Translations under genes and position numbers: made by a program
In this document: in pieces, positions 5,194-5,224 of the stretch
Layout of the letters: every line of letters begins with the position of its first letter
How positions within the stretch are numbered: the first letter of the stretch is position 1
The notes under the pieces: generated by a model
Seen by the model: the letters and a program-made list of their open reading frames with translations, nothing else
Told to the model about the DNA's origin: nothing
The model's database searches: none
Assembly: GCA_002343455.1 (NCBI GenBank)
Contig: DDSR01000170.1
Span: forward strand, 1-5,224
Length of the DNA: 5,224 nucleotides
Source of the DNA: Deltaproteobacteria bacterium UBA2385
Lineage (GTDB): Bacteria > Myxococcota_A > UBA796 > UBA2385
Reading direction: 5' to 3'

Positions 5194-5224
5194 GGTGCCG
5201 GTGGTCGGGGTCACCGAATGCTTA
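5194..5224. other. Right edge, no supported gene
   Basis: Only 31 bases. A minus-strand stop TGA can be read at 5213-5211 and TAA at 5224-5222, so a convergent gene could end here, as the terminator orientation suggests. The stretch is too short to support a call. Confidence 0.2.

Noticed and set aside
1..5224. CRISPR arrays, tRNA, rRNA, insertion sequences, attachment sites
   Set aside because: No spaced direct repeats, cloverleaf, rRNA-like conserved stretch, transposase pattern or terminal inverted repeats were seen. The only repeats are the protein-level motifs inside the lipoprotein.

Overview
GC-rich DNA with strong G/C preference at third codon positions. An outer-membrane-type lipoprotein combines MopE-like Cys/Asp metal-binding repeats, FG-GAP repeats and a Gly/Asp/Thr linker after the lipid-attachment cysteine. 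This suggests a Myxococcota or other deltaproteobacterial-type chromosome or metagenome contig. That assignment rests on gene style only; there is no rRNA or other phylogenetic marker in the window.

Layout. (1) Minus strand, about 920 down to 112: a decayed region. It holds a disrupted reading frame (675-920), a short fragment resembling an Rhs/TcC toxin shell repeat (483-665), and an intact 123-codon gene (112-483) whose pattern recalls ComJ/immunity-like small beta proteins. The fragment's stop and the small gene's start overlap as TGATG. I read this as the remnant of a polymorphic-toxin locus with a surviving orphan immunity-like gene; the family calls are tentative. (2) Plus strand, 961-1466: a complete type II toxin-antitoxin operon (PF09720-type antitoxin, RelE/ParE toxin), again joined by TGATG, with a candidate promoter that would give a leaderless antitoxin mRNA. 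It diverges from region 1. (3) 1467-1684: intergenic DNA with one possible tiny ORF and the likely promoter and ribosome binding site of the next operon. (4) Plus strand, 1685-5109: two coupled genes for exported proteins. The first is a 517-residue secreted protein with an Fn3-like N-terminal part and about five propeller-like strand groups. The second is a 623-residue lipoprotein with two MopE-type motifs and seven FG-GAP-like units, that is, a probable integrin-alpha-like seven-bladed propeller. Stop and start overlap at 3236-3240, so the two are probably made together and may act together at the cell surface. (5) 5110-5224: a strong hairpin, better placed as a terminator for a minus-strand transcript entering from the right, possibly bidirectional.

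The most interesting item is the coupled secreted-propeller/MopE-FG-GAP lipoprotein pair. The next is the toxin remnant with its orphan partner lying back to back with a toxin-antitoxin module.
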